A stretch of 8,005 nucleotides of DNA from JAFCBV01 sp965370715 (GTDB lineage Archaea; EX4484-52; B79-G9). Shown here in pieces: positions 6,357 to 8,005 of the stretch (position 1 is its first letter; every line of letters begins with the position of its first letter). Position numbers and translations under genes: made by a program. The notes under the pieces were generated by a model that was not told where the DNA came from, searched no databases, and was given only the letters and a program-made list of their open reading frames with translations. The stretch spans positions 1 to 8,005 of the forward strand of contig CBDUVQ010000042.1 in the NCBI GenBank assembly GCA_965370715.1, read 5' to 3'.

Positions 6357-7266
6357 ATAGCTCCATCCTTTGTTTTATCTCATCTAAAGTAGGGTAGTCT
6401 TTTAGGGTTTCTCCTTTAAGAATCGCGCTTATCTTGTTCAGGTAGCCACGAAGCTTGTATTTTTCGACAATATACTCGATATTTAGTAACTCTTTATTTT
6501 TGAGATAAAATAATATTGTGAACAGCCTCTTCCTTACATTATTGGAACAAAGGGCTGCGTGCGCAAATACATCATCAATACCCAATTTCTGCGGAGGAAC
6601 ACAAAAATAATTGTAATTTAGCCGAAGAGTTATCCCGTATTTGCCAAACAAAGAAAACGCTGTAATTGTTGCTGTTTTTTCATCTACTTTGAAATCTCGT
6701 GGCACTTCAAAGATATTCAAATTTATTTTCGGGTTTTTACTTTTTTTACTGTCATAAATTACCCGGGATGCTGTTGGCAGATATTCGTAAGCCATCACAT
6801 CATGGTATTTAGAATAGCTCTCTAAAAACTTGACTAAATCAGGCCACAGAACCCCGTTTAATTTATAATACTTGCCCTCTTTTATGACAACCCCGTATTT
6901 TAAAAAAGTTTTAAGAAATTTATAGACCTGCGGTTTTGAAAGCCCGGACAGATACTGTATTCTTTTAGATGTCTTTTTATCAAAAAGCAGCAATAATACA
7001 TCCATTCTTGAATCTGCCAGAATTTCTTTGAAGTTTGTTTTTGGATGTTCCACTAACAGGTTCCGAAGGCCGTAAGCATATATGTTTTTTGGAATGAAAT
7101 AACCTGAACCTTTTTTCTCCAAAAACCCCTTTTCCTTTAAATCCGAAATTGTTTTGGAGACATACACGTGTGAAAAATTAAGTTGGTGTGCCACATCTTT
7201 AGAGCCGGCGCTGCCTCTAAGATAAATAATTCCCAATATATCCAACTGTGTTCGTGTTAATCTCAT
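6340..7266 (-). CDS. Double winged-helix regulator, putative AbiEi-like antitoxin/autorepressor
   Basis: The 308-residue protein begins with a MarR/ArsR-style winged helix (1-60: TRTQLDILGIIY, SAGSKDVAHQL, SHVYVSKTISDLKEKGFLEKK). A second winged helix follows (83-136: RMDVLLLLFD, SKRIQYLSGLSKPQVYKFLKTFLKYGVV, then a wing KEGKYYKL). The C-terminal 170 residues hold a beta-rich segment and a helical tail (LGIDDVFAHAALCSNNVRKRLFTILFYLKN). This order, wHTH followed by a larger domain and paired with a nucleotidyltransferase, resembles AbiEi antitoxins, but I do not recognise a specific family. It is the first gene of the cassette. A TATA box centred about 26 bases before the ATG at 7266 implies a leaderless mRNA. 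The inverted repeat around that box (7280-7304) is a natural site for its own binding, hence likely autoregulation. Confidence 0.82.
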   Translation of the reverse strand: MRLTRTQLDILGIIYLRGSAGSKDVAHQLNFSHVYVSKTISDLKEKGFLEKKGSGYFIPKNIYAYGLRNLLVEHPKTNFKEILADSRMDVLLLLFDKKTSKRIQYLSGLSKPQVYKFLKTFLKYGVVIKEGKYYKLNGVLWPDLVKFLESYSKYHDVMAYEYLPTASRVIYDSKKSKNPKINLNIFEVPRDFKVDEKTATITAFSLFGKYGITLRLNYNYFCVPPQKLGIDDVFAHAALCSNNVRKRLFTILFYLKNKELLNIEYIVEKYKLRGYLNKISAILKGETLKDYPTLDEIKQRMELYDIKH

Positions 7267-7279
7267 AAGTCTATTATTA

Positions 7280-7304
7280 GATTAAAATTATATAAAGTTT
7301 AATC
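7280..7304. promoter_or_regulatory. Operator-like inverted repeat around the cassette TATA box
   Basis: Arms GATTAAA (7280-7286) and TTTAATC (7298-7304) are perfect reverse complements with 11 bases between. The spacer carries the TATA box, so a dimeric protein bound here would block TBP. The cassette's winged-helix regulator is the obvious candidate, by inference. Confidence 0.6.
7287..7296 (-). promoter_or_regulatory. TATA box of the regulator-nucleotidyltransferase cassette
   Basis: On the minus strand this reads TTTATATAAT, centred about 26 bases from the ATG at 7266. Transcription should begin at or very near the start codon, giving a leaderless transcript. It lies exactly inside the inverted repeat at 7280-7304. 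Confidence 0.7.
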
Positions 7305-7358
7305 AAATAAGAGACTATTTATGTGTTTGTATGTAAATATGTGCCATATATACCTCAT

Positions 7359-7389
7359 AAAGGCGCATTATTGGCATATACGCGCCTTT
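7359..7389. repeat. GC-rich hairpin between the two operator repeats
   Basis: Arms AAAGGCGC (7359-7366) and GCGCCTTT (7382-7389) pair perfectly over 8 bases around a 15-base loop, in otherwise AT-rich sequence. Read on the plus strand the right arm ends in CTTTCTA, too short a T-run for a clear terminator. It could be a protein-binding site or the end of an element. Confidence 0.55.
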
Positions 7390-7410
7390 CTAAAAATGTA
7401 ATGAGTATGC

Positions 7411-7474
7411 TATTAGATTAAATTGATACTAAGTTTAATCAAATAAGAGACTTTTTGTATGTACAAATATGTAC
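7411..7474 (+). repeat. Operator-containing direct repeat, copy B, without TATA core
   Basis: GATTAAA (7416-7422) and TTTAATC (7434-7440) keep the 11-base spacing of copy A, but the spacer reads TTGATACTAAG and no longer forms a TATA box. The centre lies 136 bases beyond copy A. It ends with GTACA-AATA-TGTAC (7461-7474), a second small perfect inverted repeat. Confidence 0.7.
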
Positions 7475-7510
7475 GAACTGCTTGGTGTTTTGCGTGGGTG
7501 TTTGCGCCCT

Positions 7511-7564
7511 CACAAGACCATAGTTCTGCTTCTTAAGGAGGAGTTTGTGTTCGGGTGGAATCAT
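7511..7564 (-). pseudogene. Orphan 5' fragment of taw1
   Basis: On the minus strand, ATG at 7564 begins MIPPEHKLLLKKQNYGLV, matching taw1 residues 1-18 at 15 of 18 positions. Similarity to taw1 stops after codon 18. The frame stays open for 23 unrelated residues to a TGA at 7439-7441, giving a 41-residue ORF that lacks every catalytic cysteine and cannot be a functional enzyme. Differences from the resident gene include three synonymous changes and three replacements (Q to P, M to L, G to N), so it comes from a diverged taw1 rather than a very recent copy. A CATAAAAG stretch about 32 bases upstream could be the remains of its promoter. The best explanation is a displaced or duplicated gene start. 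Confidence 0.75.
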
Positions 7565-7566
7565 AG
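7511..7566 (-). repeat. Direct repeat, copy 2: orphan taw1 5' end
   Basis: Partner of 4739-4794, same orientation, 47 of 56 bases identical, offset 2772 bases. Similarity ends on both sides at taw1 codon 18 and two bases before the ATG. Confidence 0.85.
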
Positions 7567-7631
7567 GACAAGTAATTCATGAAATGTTATCTTTTATGTG
7601 AAAAGCGAATATTTATCGAAAACATCAGGAT

Positions 7632-7648
7632 GAGTCGCGAAGCGATTC
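7632..7648. repeat. Short hairpin with GAA loop
   Basis: GAGTCGC (7632-7638) pairs with GCGATTC (7642-7648) over 7 positions, including one G-T, around the three-base loop GAA. It is followed directly by ACGG-AG-CCGT (7651-7660). This GC-rich patch stands out from the AT-rich flanks. Confidence 0.5.
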
Positions 7649-7680
7649 GGACGGAGCCGTGGACGTAGTGTCAAAATCCT

Positions 7681-7734
7681 TTGTTAGCTACCCAACCGCA
7701 GCAAGCTGCGGGGTATATGAATGATAATTAACAA
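7681..7734. repeat. Nested, bulged palindrome resembling a REP or transposon-end hairpin
   Basis: The core stem CCGCAG/CTGCGG (7696-7701 and 7706-7711) has the loop CAAG. It is extended by TACC/GGTA (7689-7692 and 7712-7715) after a one-sided CAA bulge (7693-7695), and more distantly by TTGTTA/TAACAA (7681-7686 and 7729-7734). Imperfect hairpins with a bulge are typical of REP sequences and IS200/IS605-type ends recognised by Y1 transposases. No transposase is present in the window, so this stays a resemblance. Confidence 0.55.
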
Positions 7735-7770
7735 GAAAAGTTATGTACAAGTGCATAAAACGCCCTTATT

Positions 7771-7783
7771 TTGTATATTATAC
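7771..7783 (+). promoter_or_regulatory. Possible TATA box for the right-edge ORF
   Basis: TTGTATATTATAC is the best TATA-like sequence between 7720 and the ATG at 7863. It is AT-rich and partly symmetric, so it could serve either strand. The distance to the ATG would leave a leader of about 60 bases, longer than for the other genes here. Confidence 0.3.
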
Positions 7784-7862
7784 TCAATACGACCTCGACA
7801 AAATCACATACGTTCCATATCCCCACTAATTCGATACAAAACGTTTCAAGAACAAAGAAAAA

Positions 7863-8005
7863 ATGAACGCAGCCCCTAAAACCAAAACAATAGTTGCTCC
7901 TGAAGCTCTTGCTGGATCCTCAGCACCAGTTACTTTAGCGGGATTATTAACCCAAACCAACGCTGAAATTCTTGGTGGTACTATTCTTGCTCAAATCTTT
8001 AACCC
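7863..8005 (+). CDS. Start of an unrecognised ORF, cut by window end
   Basis: ATG at 7863 opens 47 codons to the window edge with no stop, while the other five frames are closed within this stretch. The peptide is rich in A, T, L and G (beginning MNAAPKTKTIVAPEALAG) with no signal peptide, membrane helix or motif I can name. Codons favour T or A in third position (GCT, GGT, ACT), unlike gltX. An A-rich AGAACAAAGAAAAA precedes the ATG without a proper SD. The TATA-like TTGTATATTATAC at 7771-7783 would give a leader of about 60 bases. Upstream the frame is open only to a TAA at 7827-7829, so an earlier start would add at most 11 codons. It may be the first part of a larger protein; a chance ORF cannot be excluded. 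Confidence 0.45.
   Translation, partial: MNAAPKTKTIVAPEALAGSSAPVTLAGLLTQTNAEILGGTILAQIFN

Larger units (their letters stand above)
7275..7343 (+). repeat. Operator-containing direct repeat, copy A
   Basis: Bases 7275-7316 match 7411-7452 at 38 of 42 positions. All four differences lie in the 11-base spacer, while both palindrome arms and the trailing AAATAAGAGACT are identical. Similarity continues more loosely after a short gap (TTTGTATGTAAATATGTGC here) to about 7343. Confidence 0.75.

Noticed and set aside
7275..7452. Twin palindromic repeats read as terminal inverted repeats of a transposon or as a two-unit CRISPR.
   Set aside because: The repeats are direct copies, there is no transposase between them, only two units exist, and copy A coincides exactly with a promoter, so an operator explains it better.
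7439..7564. The 41-residue minus-strand ORF beginning MIPPEHK as a functional small protein.
   Set aside because: Similarity to taw1 covers only codons 1-18, with the remainder running through the operator repeat; it lacks all functional residues and is better called a fragment.
1..8005. tRNA, rRNA or other structural RNA genes.
   Set aside because: No cloverleaf with a TTCGA-type T-arm and anticodon stem was found in the non-coding stretches on either strand by eye.

Overview
The window looks archaeal. It carries a class I HMG-CoA reductase of the archaeal mevalonate pathway, an archaeal-type glutamyl-tRNA synthetase, and Taw1/TYW1, the archaeal/eukaryal radical-SAM enzyme of wyosine synthesis. 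Promoters have TATA-like boxes about 25 bases from starts, and some starts appear leaderless. The small proteins (a Pro/Glu/Lys-rich protein ending in a coiled coil, a PAS-only protein) are of a kind common in small-genome DPANN archaea. That placement is a weak inference; Archaea itself is well supported.

Left part (1-4792), housekeeping, moderate GC. The plus strand carries the 3' end of HMG-CoA reductase, overlapping by one base with gltX, then a short hypothetical gene with its own promoter. Converging on these from the minus strand is a tight two-gene tRNA-modification operon, taw1 followed four bases later by a tRNA-dihydrouridine synthase gene.

Middle part (about 4795-7566), visibly more AT-rich and all on the minus strand. 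It holds a single-domain PAS protein with a cysteine cluster and a three-gene cassette: a double winged-helix regulator, a nucleotidyltransferase whose start overlaps the regulator's end by 17 bases, and an 81-residue winged-helix-like protein. The regulator plus nucleotidyltransferase layout resembles AbiE-type (type IV) toxin-antitoxin modules. A 7-base inverted repeat brackets the TATA box of the cassette's apparently leaderless promoter. The site is repeated 136 bases further out with arms intact but TATA core altered.

This AT-rich block lies between two same-orientation copies of the first 18 codons of taw1: the functional 5' end at 4739-4794 and an orphan copy at 7511-7566 (47 of 56 bases identical). 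The arrangement is what would be expected if an accessory element had inserted at the 5' end of taw1, brought its own version of the gene start, and left the displaced start at the far side. No integrase or transposase is visible, so this remains a hypothesis.

Right part (7267-8005) has no complete gene. It contains the operator-like repeats, a GC-rich hairpin, the orphan taw1 start, two further compact hairpins (one nested and bulged, like a REP or single-strand-transposon end), and the first 47 codons of an unrecognised plus-strand ORF cut by the window edge.
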